64,000 nt of DNA, from contig NW_025408667.1 of the NCBI RefSeq assembly GCF_020360975.1, forward strand, positions 1,984,001-2,048,000, read 5' to 3'. The translations under genes and the position numbers were made by a program. The notes below the pieces were generated by a model. The model saw only the letters and a program-made list of their open reading frames with translations. It was not told the DNA's origin and made no database searches. Below, one piece after another: positions 24,177 through 36,180 of the stretch (within the stretch, counting starts at the first letter, position 1; every line of letters begins with the position of its first letter). This DNA is from Hirsutella rhossiliensis. Taxonomy: Eukaryota > Ascomycota > Sordariomycetes > Hypocreales > Ophiocordycipitaceae.

Positions 24177-24555
24177 TTTAATAGGAACGAGGGCATATAC
24201 CTAAAGTACGCGTAGTATATAGCTAAGGATTAGTAGAGCAATTAACTACGTAATTATCTAATTATCGGTTTTATATATAGCTCTAAGGGCCTTAGGTTAT
24301 AAATATAAGTCTTAGAGATTTCTTTACTCTATACCTCTTTATCTCTATTAAAGTCGCGTAACTAGCAGCCTTTACTTTAAAGGGGAAAAAAAACAAAAAT
24401 TTAAATTAACTATAATTAAGGAAGATACCTAATTAGATAATTAAGGTCTTTATAAAGCTTTTAAGTATACTTCGAAGTAAGTTAGAAGGGGGGTACTAGG
24501 GGTCTTATCCCTTTAACGGGCTAATATCTATAGGGGTACGATCTTACCTATTAAA
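24177..24555 (-). repeat. Gypsy-D 5' LTR
   Basis: The 379-bp direct repeat of 4638-5010, with termini TTTAATAGG and CCTATTAAA and outer flank ATAT. Confidence 0.82.
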
Positions 24556-24696
24556 ATATCTCTTACTTTTTTTATTTTCTTTTCTTCTTTAACTCTTTTA
24601 CTTACGATTACTATAAAGTTTTATACCTTTTTTATTAATCCCTTATACCTTTTTATATTACTTTTTATTAATAATTTATTAATAATAATACCTTTT
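24556..24696 (+). promoter_or_regulatory. T/C-rich leader of antisense frame gamma
   Basis: Long T and C runs (24560-24665). Once gypsy-D is removed they are preceded by TATA-like sequence (4610-4637). This is promoter-like for a plus-strand fungal gene; the role is inferred. Confidence 0.4.
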
Positions 24697-26600
24697 ATAT
24701 TAAAGAAGATAAAGAACTATAACGCTAATTTCTTATACTATATATAAGAGTAAGTAGCGGCGGGTTTACCCTTAAAGTATAAGTAATTAGCCTAAAAGTC
24801 TTATAGTAACGCTAGTTCCCTTTTAGCGAAGAAAGCTAAGAAAAGTATAAGGGAATCTTAGTTTTAAGAAACTTTTAGTTTAAGACCTAATATTAGTAAG
24901 GGTTATACCCCTATTACCCTATTAAATACCTTAACTTTAACTATTAATAAGCCTACCTTTATAAGCTAAGAAACTTATAAGTCTATTATATTTATTAGTA
25001 ATATTAATACTAGTAAAAAGATTATACTTAAGCGCCTTTAGGTAATTTAATAGGGACGAGGGTATATACTTAAAGTACGCGTAGTATATAGCTAAGGATT
25101 AGTAGAGCAATTAACTATGTAATTATCTAATTATCGGTCCTATATATAGCTCTAAGGGCCTTAGGTAATAAATATAAGTCTTAGAGATTTTCTTTACTCT
25201 ATGCCTCTTCGTCTCTATTAAAGTCGCGTAACTAGCGGCATTTACTTTAAAGGGGAAAAACAAAATTTAAATTAACTATAATTAAGGAAGATACCTAATT
25301 AAATAATTAAGGTCTTTATAACGCCTTTAAATATACTTAGAAGTAAGTTAAAAGGGGGGTGCTAAGGGTCTTATCCCTTTAATAGGCTAATATCTATAGG
25401 GGTGCGATCTTACCTATTAAAGTAAGTACTAATAACTTAGCTACTTTATCTTAATAGGGCGGCTTTAGCTAATAAGAGATTATCGCTTAGGCTACTCCTT
25501 AAAATAAATAAGCTAATATTAACGATAAGGCTTAGCTAAATAAAAGCTAAGATAATCCCGATACCTAGCTAAATAAGGGCTAAGATAACGATAATAGTAA
25601 TAATAAAGATAGCTATAATTTAACTCCTCTTATTAATAAACCTAAGAATAATAGCGCTAGAGATAAAGGTACTTAAGTAATAGTATAAGGTAGTCGCGCT
25701 CTTATAAAAAAGTATACTTAATCTAAGGCTAAAGCCTACTTAGTTAAGGCTTATAAGGTTATCCCTTATAAGCTTTAATATATATATTATTTTAGGATAA
25801 TTATTAAGGAGTATAGTATAACTAAGCCTAAGCCTATTAAGGTATTCTTAATTAGCTATATTTTCTTAGGGGTTTCCTTAACGCGCTATAAGTAGTACTA
25901 TAAATATACCGCGACCTATAACTAAGTAAGTTTCTTCTTAACTTAAATATTATAATTAATAAGCTAATCCTTTTTAAGGCCGCTACTTTTATATTTAATA
26001 ACTAGGCCGATATTATTACTATTATAAAGTACTTATATAAGCTTAATAAGCTAAAAACTAATAATAAGGATACTAAGGATAATAGCTTAAACGTAAGTAT
26101 ATTTATTTTTAAAGAGGCTAATTAGCGCTATCTTACTATTATAGTATAGTATTTAGCTAAGGCTTTTAATACTACTAAAATAGCTTATTATAAGTCCTTT
26201 AAGACTATAGGTATATAAAAGTTTATAGTTATAAGTTTTTATTTAACCCTTTTATTAGCGACCGCTTAACGATATACTAAGTTAAGCGTACTAACTACTA
26301 TATACTAATTAATAAGCGCTATAAGCTTATTATTTTCCTTAACCCTATACCTTTATTTAATATTGCTTATATAAGCCTAAAGTACTAAGCCTAGGAATCT
26401 TAGTTAAAACTCTACCTTATTAACGGCGATATAAGCTATACTTCTTAGTAATATACCTTATAATTTACTAAGGCTAAGGTAAGTACTATACTAATAAAGA
26501 TAGGTCTTTATATAGAGGATAAAAAAAGAGTAGAAGATAAGGTAGTTCTAGTATTTCTAAAGGTATTTAATATAGTAAAGAAGGCGCTTTAATTAGTTCC
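24697..26600 (+). pseudogene. Antisense frame gamma in gypsy-E, unknown protein
   Basis: I do not recognise the product. A plus-strand frame opens at an ATA (ATG before RIP) at 24697 with a Lys/Asn/Tyr-rich start. The frame resumes when the solo LTR at 25046-25421 plus one GTAA TSD is removed. The middle (about 25520-25640) is low-complexity, rich in Asn, Asp, Gln and Lys. The frame shifts near 25926-25960, where a GTAAGT donor-like site at 25926 suggests a short intron. A second block then runs to about 26250 or beyond. It lies 3' of integrase-chromodomain and converges on it. Stops are all TAA/TAG. The end is approximate. Confidence 0.45.
25046..25421 (-). repeat. Solo gypsy-D LTR
   Basis: Termini TTTAATAGGGACGAGG and CCTATTAAA, flanked by GTAA on both sides (25042-25045, 25422-25425). 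This confirms the unusual LTR ends and a 4-bp TSD for the family. Confidence 0.85.
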
Positions 26601-26889
26601 TATTATAGTAGTAAAGAAAAAGGGTAGTTAAAAGTAATAAATAAGTTTTATCTTTCTTTTATTTAATTATAACTATTATTTTCTTCTTTATTATTAAGGT
26701 CTTAATAAAGTTAAAGTTTAGTTTTATTTTCCTTAATAATATTTAATAGGTAGCTTAAATAGTTTTCCCTTATTCTCTTATTTTACTATTTTATATATAT
26801 TTATAAGACGTTTAAGCGTACTAATATATTAATAAGTTAGTAGCGATTTAGTAGGGATTTATTACCGATTTAATAGCGCCTTCTTATAT
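26601..26889. other. AT-rich interval between frame gamma and the gypsy-E chromodomain
   Basis: About 290 bases of very AT-rich sequence in which I see no motif. It is presumably the convergent 3' ends of gypsy-E pol (minus) and frame gamma (plus). Confidence 0.4.
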
Positions 26890-29800
26890 TAATAGGTTTC
26901 CTTACTTTACTTAGTCTTATACTTTTTTTTCTTAGTTAAGTAAGTAGTATATTCTTTAATAAGGTCTTAGCTATTTACTATATCTTTAGTATTAACTTAT
27001 TAGTTATACTTAGTTAGCTATCCTTTTTATTTAATAAGGAAAAAAGTATTACTTTTAAATCTCTTTTAGTCTTTAATCTCGTAGACTTCTTATTCGCTTT
27101 TATTATCTTTTAAGTTTAGTATTAATAGGGTTTCGCTATCTTTATAAGTACCTTTATACTCTTTTTATAGCTTTAAGAGACTAATATAAAAAACATTATA
27201 AAGGTATAAGTACTTCTTAAGGAGTATAAGATAATATACTTACTTTTTAATAGCTTATAAGACTTTAAATAGTTTAATATACTTAGGTAAGCGTTTTATT
27301 TTTTTATCCTTAAAGTATAAGTTCTTTATCGATAATATTATAAGGTCTCTTACTTTTAATATAAGCGGTTAGTACCTTAAATCGTAGTATTTTACTTACG
27401 ATTTAATAGCCTTTCCTTAATATTCCTTAAGCCTCTTTTATAGCTCTTATAGCTTAGTAACTCTTACTCTTACTTTAGGTACCCCCCTTTAAATAATATC
27501 GTCCTTAATATTAATATAAAAGTATAGTTAGTAACCTATTAATACTTTATTAAGTAATAACCTAGTTATTATATTCTTTATATTATTATTTATAAATTAA
27601 GTAATATATAAGAGTAACGCTTAGTTAGTTTATTTTAAGTTAGTAAAGTATCTTAAGTAGTACTATATAGCTTAGTTTATTTATTTTATTTACTTATTAG
27701 TTTATAAGTATAAGGAACGGTGTTCCTACTATAAATAAAGTAGCTATAATATACTCTCCCGATTATATAAGCTAATAAGTAGTATATTAATTATAGATAA
27801 AATCTTATCTTATAGAGCAAGAATCGCTCGTTATTTTATTTATTATTATATATTAAACGGGTTGCCGTTTATCGTATAATCGGGAATCGAAGGAATAGAG
27901 CTAGCTTAAAATACTAGCTAAGACCTCTTAAGAATACTAGCACGACTAACCTCCTTTAAATATAAATATTAGTAGAACTAAGACACTTCTAGATTTACTC
28001 GAGGTATCACGGAACTCCCTAGTCTTAGGGCTATACGGTAGCCTAAATCTAGTCCCGAAAGGTTCTTCCGTTTAGCTATAATTATCTATATAAGACAGCA
28101 TGTCCGCTAGTAAATAGATAGAGAATTATTAACTTTAATACCTCTTTTATATACTAATATATTACTAATAAATTCTATTAAAAATCCTACCTTATACTCC
28201 TTCTTCCCTTTTATTATATAGTCTTATATAATTCCTTAATTTCTTAAAATTCCGCTTTTACTTATATACCTTAATAATAAGTAAAATACTATTAATAGCT
28301 TATATTTTACTTATAAGATAAAATAAAGATATAACTAAAACTTACTTATAAATAAAGACCCTTTATCTAAGATAATACCTTTTAAAGGTTAATATATTAA
28401 TTTAACTTAGTAATAGAATAATTCTACTAGCTTTAAAGCTATTATTATCTTAAAGATAGAAAAAAAAAGTAATACTTAGTATATTAGTCTATAATTATTA
28501 AGATCGTATTAAAATCTTATTTATTATTCTATACTTTAAGTAGACTTATAATAAAGTCTATTAATAATTCTTCTTATAGTTATATAAGATATAGTAATAA
28601 TTATATATTACTATAAAGGCGATACGTCTTAAATACTATACCTTAATATACTAAGTATAATTTAATATATTTATTTATATTTTTCGTTATTTTATCTTAA
28701 TAAAAGTTCTTTATTAATAGTTCGCTAGTATATTAAGAGCTAAAGTATTTTATTAATAGATCTTTATAAAAGAGCTATATTAGTTCTTATTATAAGGCTA
28801 CCTTTAAAGGTATTATAATATAACCCTTTTATAATAGTAGTCTATTTAAGTATACTAACTAAAAACCCTTCCCTTTTAAGAAGTCTTTAGTTTCTTTTAG
28901 CTTATTAATCGCTATATTAACTAACTAAGTACGTTTTAATAACTTTAATAGCGGTTTTAAAACTTTTACTATATAAATCTTTAAATAGTAGGCCGCTTTT
29001 TTAGCGGTCTTCCTTAAGAGTAACTACTTATAACTAGCTCTCTCTTTAGCTTAATCAGCTAATTATTTAAGTCTCGCGCCTAAAATATTATAGTTTCGCT
29101 ATAAATAAGCTTATATATTTTCCTTATATAAAGGTACTTTACTATACTTATATTAACTTAAGGTTAAGTATCTCTTTACTTCTAAAAACGCCTTATTATT
29201 TCTCTATATAAATATAGTATTAATAGTAGCTAGCTTTACTTATAGCTTTAGTAATAGTTTTATAAATAAGGGCTTCTTACTTTTATATCCAGGTATTCTT
29301 AATAGCGCGTTTACTAAGTTTAATTTACTTATATAATACTTAATTATAAAGTTAAATAATACTAAATATATATACTATCTTACTTACTTTTTATTTAAGG
29401 AGGTTTAGTATATAAATATCTTAAGGTTATAGTAGTTTAATAATACCTTTACTTTATACTTTACCCTTTTAATATAATATTACTAGTATTTAAATAACTT
29501 AATAATAGCGAATAGTTCTTAGTTTAAAATACTATAATTAAGTTTAGCTTTAGTAAACTTCCTTAACTAAAATATAATTAAATAGTAACGCCTTTTATTA
29601 TTAGGTTAAGAAATAATCCTTACTATCGCGAATTATAATATATCTATTTTAATATAAATATATCTTTTTAGATTATAATATTAAAAGAGTAAGGCTTTTT
29701 AAAAAGCATCCTTAAGAGCTTAAAATACTACCCTTTTAATAAGGTTTAGCTCTATACTCCTTAGCTTCTTTTTATTTTTACTCCCTTTTAGTAATATAGT

Positions 29801-31150
29801 TAAGGGCGCTATAACTCCTAAGTACCTATATATAAATCGTTAGTAAAAATTATAAAACCTAAGGAAAACCTAAATATTATTATAGGTTATAGGTTTAAGC
29901 TATTAAGCTATTACCTTTACTTATTAAGGGTTTATTAATACCTTATTAATAAATAAAATAAACTTAAAGAACTTAACTAACTATTAATAAATAATATACT
30001 TTAATAGTTTTATATAAAGCTTTATAGCCCTTAGCCTTTCTATTACTTATCCTAAGTATTTAGTATATTTTTCTTTTATCTTAAAGTATATAAAGATATT
30101 ATTAAGGTAAACTATATAGATTATATTTATAAGCCCTTTAAGCGCTTAATAGATATAGCTCTAAAATATAGCTAGTATATTAGTAAGTTTAAAGGGTATT
30201 ATTAAGGATTTAAAATATTTATAATATATTTAAAAAGTAGTCTTTTATTTATCTCTTTTAAAATTTAAATATATTAATATATATTCTATATATTAATCTT
30301 AGAAAAATACTTAGCTCCTTAATAGCGGTTAATAATCTTTAAAATAAAGGGTAAATAGTACCGATTCTTTTATATAACCTAGTTTAAGTTCTTAGTAGCC
30401 TATATATAGTTATAAGGTACTATCCTTCTTTAAAATAAAAAGGATAGGTGCCTTAGCTAGGCTCTTTAACTCTTAGATTATTTTCCTTTCTATTATATCT
30501 TAGATCTAGTTATATAATACTTAAAGTTCCTTTTATAATAAAAGGTAAATCGGTTTATAATAAGGTTCTATATTAAAAATTAAATTAATTAAATAATCTA
30601 TTTCCTTTCTAGCTAGTAATAAGTTAGATTTATTAGCTAAGAATATATTTTTAAACTAGTAAAGAGTTAGTAAGATTTCGGCTTATTCTTCTTATAAAAT
30701 CCCTTTATCTTTATCTTTATTTAATAGTAAGATTAGCTTAAGATTAAGCGCTATTATATATACCCTAACTTTATTCTTATATTCTTAAAGGAATTTATAA
30801 GGGTTTTATAAGGTTTCGCTACTTAGTTAATACTTAAACTACTACTATTACTTTTATAAGATAATATAGATATATTTATCTTTTAAGATAGTAATTAATA
30901 AAAGGATTAGTACTTAATTATTTAGCGTTAACTTATTAGTACTAATATAAAAATTAAGAATTATCTTTTTAGTACCTCTTATATTTATTATTTAAAGTAG
31001 TACTAACTATACTTTATACTCCCTTACCCTACTACTACTAAGCCCTAATAACTTAAGGTATAAGAGCGCTACTTATAGTAATCCTTATTATTAAGTAAAG
31101 TATATATCTATAAGGTTAATAGTACTATAAGTATCTAAGTATATAAGGAC
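26890..31150 (-). pseudogene. Gypsy-E copy 1 pol: protease, RT, RNase H, integrase, chromodomain
   Basis: Minus-strand reading. A possible protease LDT site lies near 31110. RT (about 30550-30050) shows a YFSKI...IY block and a catalytic motif YLNNIFIY near 30110, with both Asp changed to Asn. RNase H covers about 29900-29330 and integrase about 29200-27350. The integrase frame resumes across the solo LTR at 27709-28276: a TNxQTExIN motif lies just left of it. A GPF-like LFKVL and LPKYI segment lies near 27280, and a chromodomain (about 27080-26895) reads RFKSNTFFLIK then TKYN and DLIKEY. Chromodomains steer integration to heterochromatin in this clade. Stops are pervasive. Confidence 0.75.
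27709..28276 (+). repeat. Solo copia-A LTR inside gypsy-E integrase
   Basis: Starts TATAAGGAACGGTGTTCC and ends CCTTAATA, with TSD ATAAG at 27704-27708 and 28277-28281. Confidence 0.95.
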
Positions 31151-31199
31151 TTTAATAGGGGTTTACCTTAATATTATTATAAGAGTTTTAAGTAACTAT

Positions 31200-31576
31200 C
31201 TTATAAGTATTAGGTTTACTAAGGGAGAAGCGTTTACCTTAATATCTTACCTTTTCCTTAGTTTATAGTATTAAATCTAAGAGTCTTTACTAAGGTCTTT
31301 ACCTTTAAAATATTAGTATATTCTATAGATAGGTATCCTAGCTTATTATATTAAAAATATATAATTTCTAATTAAGTAAAAGATCCTCTTCCTTAATAAT
31401 ATCCCTTAGTTCGGCCCTTAGTAAGTATATCGCTAGCTTACTAGTTATTAGTTAAGTTAGTAGTATTTCCTTAATAATTTAGCTTAGCTTATTAGCCTCT
31501 TTAATTCCTCCTTTTATATATACTACCTTAAAGTATAGTACTATTTCTATTCTTAGTTCCTTTAAAGGTAAAAGTA
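31200..31576 (-). pseudogene. Gypsy-E copy 1 gag C-terminal part with destroyed zinc knuckle
   Basis: The minus strand shows YFQYNKLGYLSIEY at about 31365-31322. This is a CX2CX4HX4C knuckle in which all three Cys and the His have become Tyr (TGC/TGT to TAC/TAT, CAC to TAC). Upstream is a Gln/Asn/Thr-rich linker that continues past the copia-B copy 2 insertion into the capsid region at 37946-38840. Confidence 0.7.
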
Positions 31577-31581
31577 GTATT

Positions 31582-32058
31582 TCTTATAAAGAGAGATATA
31601 AGAAGTATATATAAAATATATAAAGGTAAAAGTAAAAGTAAGGGGTTAGATAGGTAGGGCAGAGATATTTAAATCTTATAGGAGTAGTAATAAAGGTAGG
31701 GGAGTAATTATTATATTTCCTTAATTATCCTTCTTTCCTCTATCTAACGCCCCTCTTTATACCCGTTTAGTATCTTAATTAATAAAGAAGATCCTACTTA
31801 AAGAAGCTACTAATATCCTTTTAACTACCGAGCTTTTTACCGGTTTTTCCCCTCCTTTCTAGCTATTACCGGTATATCCGTCTTATCTCTCGCTACCTTT
31901 ATAGGAAGCTATCGCTACTTCTACTTCCCCTTATGCCCCTACCCTCCTTTCTATACCTCTTTTTAGCTCCTTCTTTAAAACCTATTTTTTAGCTTCCTAG
32001 GTCCCTCGTACTAAGAGATATCTCTAAGAACTACGAAATTAGGCCACGCTTCGCAATA
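31582..32058 (-). repeat. Copia-B copy 2, 3' LTR (477 bp)
   Basis: Starts TCTTATAAAGAGAG (TCTCGCGAAGAGAG in copy 1) and ends CTTCGCAATA. Confidence 0.93.
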
Positions 32059-32350
32059 TACCCCCTTAGCTATAGCTTGCCCTTATAGAAAGGGTAAAGC
32101 TAAATATAGCTTTAGGCTAGTAAGCGTATAGAGGAGGTTTTAGTCTATACTTATCTCTTACTTAAGAAATCCGGGTTTTAGCCCTAGGCTCTTTTAGACC
32201 TATTTTAGGAAAAGGGGCCTAAGGAGGAAATTAAGTCCTATAAAAAAGGGGGGCTTCTCTAAGGATAAGTCCTTAAAAAGGGGGCCTTTAAGAAGAATAA
32301 GTCCTAATTAAGCTAAGGGCCCTCCTTTAGGATAAGTCCTAATTCCTCTC
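32059..32350 (-). other. Copia-B copy 2 spacer with degenerate tandem repeat
   Basis: Same AAGGATAAGTCCT-based array as in copy 1 (15860-15985), here at about 32235-32345. No frame was recognised. Confidence 0.6.
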
Positions 32351-35300
32351 TTCGGCTATAAACGTCTCCTTCCTTCTACGTACTATTAGCTCCTCTTATA
32401 GATTCTTAAGGCGGGCTTCTAAGGATAGCTTTTCTCGAACGTCTTCTAGCCTAATTTGCTATAAAAAGACAGCTAGCTTCTACTTCGGTAGGGGCTTCGT
32501 AAGACCGTTAGCTTTATCGATACCGTTAAAACCTAATAGACGGAAATAAGTCCCTTTTAGACCTCTTAGCGTAACTAATGCTTATAGATATCGATATACC
32601 GTAGCTAGGTCGATAGCTTACTATTTTCCGTAAGAATTTATATAGTCTATATATTATCGTATCCTATAGCTAACGGGGTTAGAATTTATAGTCGTAGAGA
32701 TATTAGTAGCTAGCTAAGGAAAATCGCTTCTTTTAACGCTTCTAAAAGAGCTAGTAGCTCTGCCTCTATACTAAAAGTTATAATAGTAGCTTACTTTAAA
32801 GCTCTCTAAGTAATAGTTCCTCTAAAAAGGGATATAATATACCCTTATAAGCTCTTTCTATTTAAGGAATTATCTATAAAAGACGAATCGCTCGAATAAA
32901 AGAAGATTTCGGTAGCTAATTTCTTCCTTTCTTACCCTCCTAGGCGTAGACTATATAATCTCGTTAAATAGAGATAAAGGATTACTTAGTCTACTACTTC
33001 TTAGTGCTTAGGGCTAGGATTCTAGTTATACCTAGCTAGCTAGGAGACCGTAAAAGAGATATCTAGTTTAGTAGAAATAGCTAAAAAAAAGTAGGGAGCC
33101 TACCTTCTATTAATATTAGTGTTTCTCTTACTCCCTAGCTTAAAAGGACGGATTAGGTAAAAGCTCTTTATCTAATATAGGCGTAGAGGGAAGCTTCTTA
33201 TCGAGGGAATTAAGGAGGAATTTATAAGCGACCTTATCGATATAAGCGTCCTAGGTAAGCTAGATAGTCCGTTAGGACCTATTCCTAAGGATCTATATCC
33301 CTAGGAACTACTTTAGCTCCCCTAGCTTAGTTATCTTATACCTTTATTATAGGCCTTATATAGCCTCCCTAGTAGTAGCTTCTTCTCCTTTTAGGTACGC
33401 CTAGATAATATCGTCGACGTAGAAGAAGACCGTGATTTTACCCTTTTATATTATATACGGTTCCTAAGGGACTTTCTTAAAGCCTAGGGCTTCGAGGGAA
33501 CCTATTAAATACTATTACTAAAGAAGGGGTAATCTTTGTAATCTATATAGAGCTTTCCTAAGCTATAGAACCTTTCCTAGCTATTAAAAGCTTAGTAGAA
33601 GGCGTATATAGATAACTCCTTCTTCCTTAAGTAGGCAGTTAATAAAGGTATTAATTATATCTATCTAATCAAGCTCGAGGTCGAATTCTACTACTATAGC
33701 TATAAGGGTCTAAAAAGATATCCCTGCTAGGGTAGTTGCCCTAGTAGGAAGATCCCCTTTTTCCTACTAGTTCCTATAGATAACTAGCCGGGCCTTATAC
33801 TTTTAAAGGAAGCTATATTTATTAGTCTTATAGATAAAGACCTATTTATAGCTAAGGACCTATTTTCCTCTTACTTTTTCCTTAAGGACCTTTTCGAAAG
33901 ACCCTATCTCCTCGTATAAGGCTAGGTAGTCTTTCTAGGCCTAGAAAAACTAGTCTTTAAAGGGGTGTTCTTCTAGCTACTTTTAGTTTATTAGTAGGTC
34001 TAGGAGGTCTCTTTTATATACCTTCCTTGCTAATAGCTATAGCTTAAAGAGCCGGCCTACTATAAACGCTCTATAGGAACCGTCTTCTATAGGCGTTAGG
34101 TAGAAGTCGGAAAAACAATTAAAATAAGGGAGAGTTTAGTCTTCTTTAGTATCCGTATCGGGCCCTATACCTTCCTTTACTTCTCGAAGTAGGGATAAAA
34201 AGGTAGCTAGGTAATCCTTTAAGAGAGGTGCCTTTCCTACCCCCTTAGGGGTCGAGATAGGAAGACTAACTAAAAAAGCTGCTTTTAGATCTTCTTCTTA
34301 CGTAGGAGGAGGCGTAGGTAGGTAGGCGTATTCTAGCTCTACCGCTTTCCTATAGTCTCCTTTTTTATCTAGATTATCTAATCTAGTAGCTTCCTCTTCT
34401 TCTTCTTCCTTAAAGTCGGCGTTATCCTCGACTACTTTAACATCGGTTTCTTTTTCTATTTCCTCGTTTAGAACCTCTTCTTAAAACTATTAAGAAGGGG
34501 GGATTTAAATCTTTTAAATTAGCTTACGTTAAGAGAGTAAGAGGGGCTATTAATCCCTCTTTCCGTTAAAGAAGCTAGATTTATTAAATATTATATCCTT
34601 AGTCGAAATAACCTTTTATAGAAAAGGAATCTAGATCTAGAAGATATTTATAGAATTATAACTAACGAGGTAACTAATAAAGGCTCTAGGATTAAGCTTT
34701 CTTTTCTTCTTCCTTTTTAGCTATATATTAGTAGTTATTATATATACCTTATAGCCGTAGGTATAAAGGTAGGCTAGCGAGGCCCTCTTCTTTATAAAGA
34801 GCTTAAGGGGGGATTTCTAGTTTATTCCTTAGGTCTTAAAAAGGGTCTCTAGGTCCCTATAGTCCCTTAGTCCCCTAGGGTCCCTTAGGGTCCGGTTCCG
34901 AAGGTAATAGGCGGTCTTAACGACTTCCCTCTAAAGGTTATATAGAAGCCTTATAGTAAGTCTTATCGTATAGGCCCTTTCTATTATAGCACGCCTTAAT
35001 CTTTCTGCCCCTCTATTTTAGGCTTAGGTATTCGGTGCTAATAGGAGGGGTAAAATGCCCTTTTTTCGAAGCTACTTTAAGATATCTTTTATAAATAGCT
35101 CTCTATTAGACCGTATCTTCTTTACCTCGTAGCTAAAGTAGGATTATATTTAGTTAACGAAGTCTTAGAAGGTATACTAGTTATACTTACTTAGGTAGGT
35201 CTATAAGAAATAAGGGAAAACTATCCCTAAAAAAGCGTCTATAAAAAATATTACCCTAATAAAGCATTCTTAGTCCCTAGAGACGTTAGTTTAGTCGACC

Positions 35301-36180
35301 TAAATTTCCTTATACGACTAGTCCGGCCGTAAAGGCGTTCGTTTAGAAATTCGTCTCTTAGTCTTTCCTTAGCCGTAGTATTCGCATTTAACGGTCTTTA
35401 GGCCCCTTATTCGTACGCCCTATTATTAGCCTAGCTTATATAAAGCTAGGGGGCCCGGGTGTCTAAGTTATACGTGCTAAAGAATACCGTCTTCTTAGGC
35501 TGCTAGAAGAAGGTCCTTTAAACCTACCTTCTTTTAAGTAGGGAAAGCTAACTTCTTAAGTAGTTCCTTCCTAAGGATAGGTCGGAATTTAAGAATAAAT
35601 TAACCGAATTTTTCCTTAATAAGCTTAATAGTCTGATTTTTTTAGACTAGCCTTATAGGCTTAGACGTTATATCCTAGAAGATTCCTTCCTTACGAAGAA
35701 AGCGGAAGGAAATTAAGCTCGTTAAAAATTAAGGGCAAAAAGCTACCCTTTTTCGTCGAAGAATTCGTATAGATCTATTAGGTAATTTTATCGTAAAATT
35801 TACCCTTCCGTATCCCTTTATTTATACGGTTAATTCCCTAGTAATAAGATATTCCCTTTATGCTTTCTTAAAGGACCGGAATCGTAAGAGTATATTATAG
35901 ATATCGAGGGAAGCACTAAAGTTAAGGATAGCTGATTTTTATAGGGGATAATCGGAGGGCTCTAACGGTTAGTTATAGCCTTATTAATCTATTAGGAAGA
36001 TAAAGGCCGGATTTACTATACTAACGATTTTTCCTTAAATTTACGGCTCGAATAAGGGCGGCGGCGTTCGTTACTATTTCTTAGCAACCCGAATATCGTC
36101 TATCTTCTTCTATAATAAGGGGTTCTCCTTAAGAGACTATTATATCGTTTCTTATAGCCTCTTTAAAGGGTTAAATCCTT
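32351..36180 (-). pseudogene. Copia-B copy 2 pol
   Basis: Collinear with copy 1 pol. The RT FFYVDDI motif with both Asp is still readable at about 33410-33435. Integrase near 34980-35330 carries an insertion of about 45 bp relative to copy 1 (about 34830-34875), built of short GTCCCTAG-type repeats. Stops are much denser than in copy 1, all TAA/TAG. No long open segment survives. Confidence 0.82.

Larger units (their letters stand above)
4638..24555 (-). mobile_element. Gypsy-D: very large Ty3/gypsy element with nested insertions
   Basis: Two direct LTRs (4638-5010 and 24177-24555) are bounded by the same 4-bp flank, ATAT (4634-4637 and 24556-24559). The flank is low-complexity, so this is only moderately strong. 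Neither LTR has a TSD of its own, so they are ends of one element. A polypurine-like AGGGAGGAG precedes the left LTR on the minus strand, and gag, RT, RNase H and integrase all read on the minus strand, so the right LTR is the 5' one. Removing copia-B copy 1 and two solo LTRs leaves about 12 kb of interior, large for fungal gypsy elements. The excess lies beyond integrase and reads on the plus strand. Confidence 0.75.
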
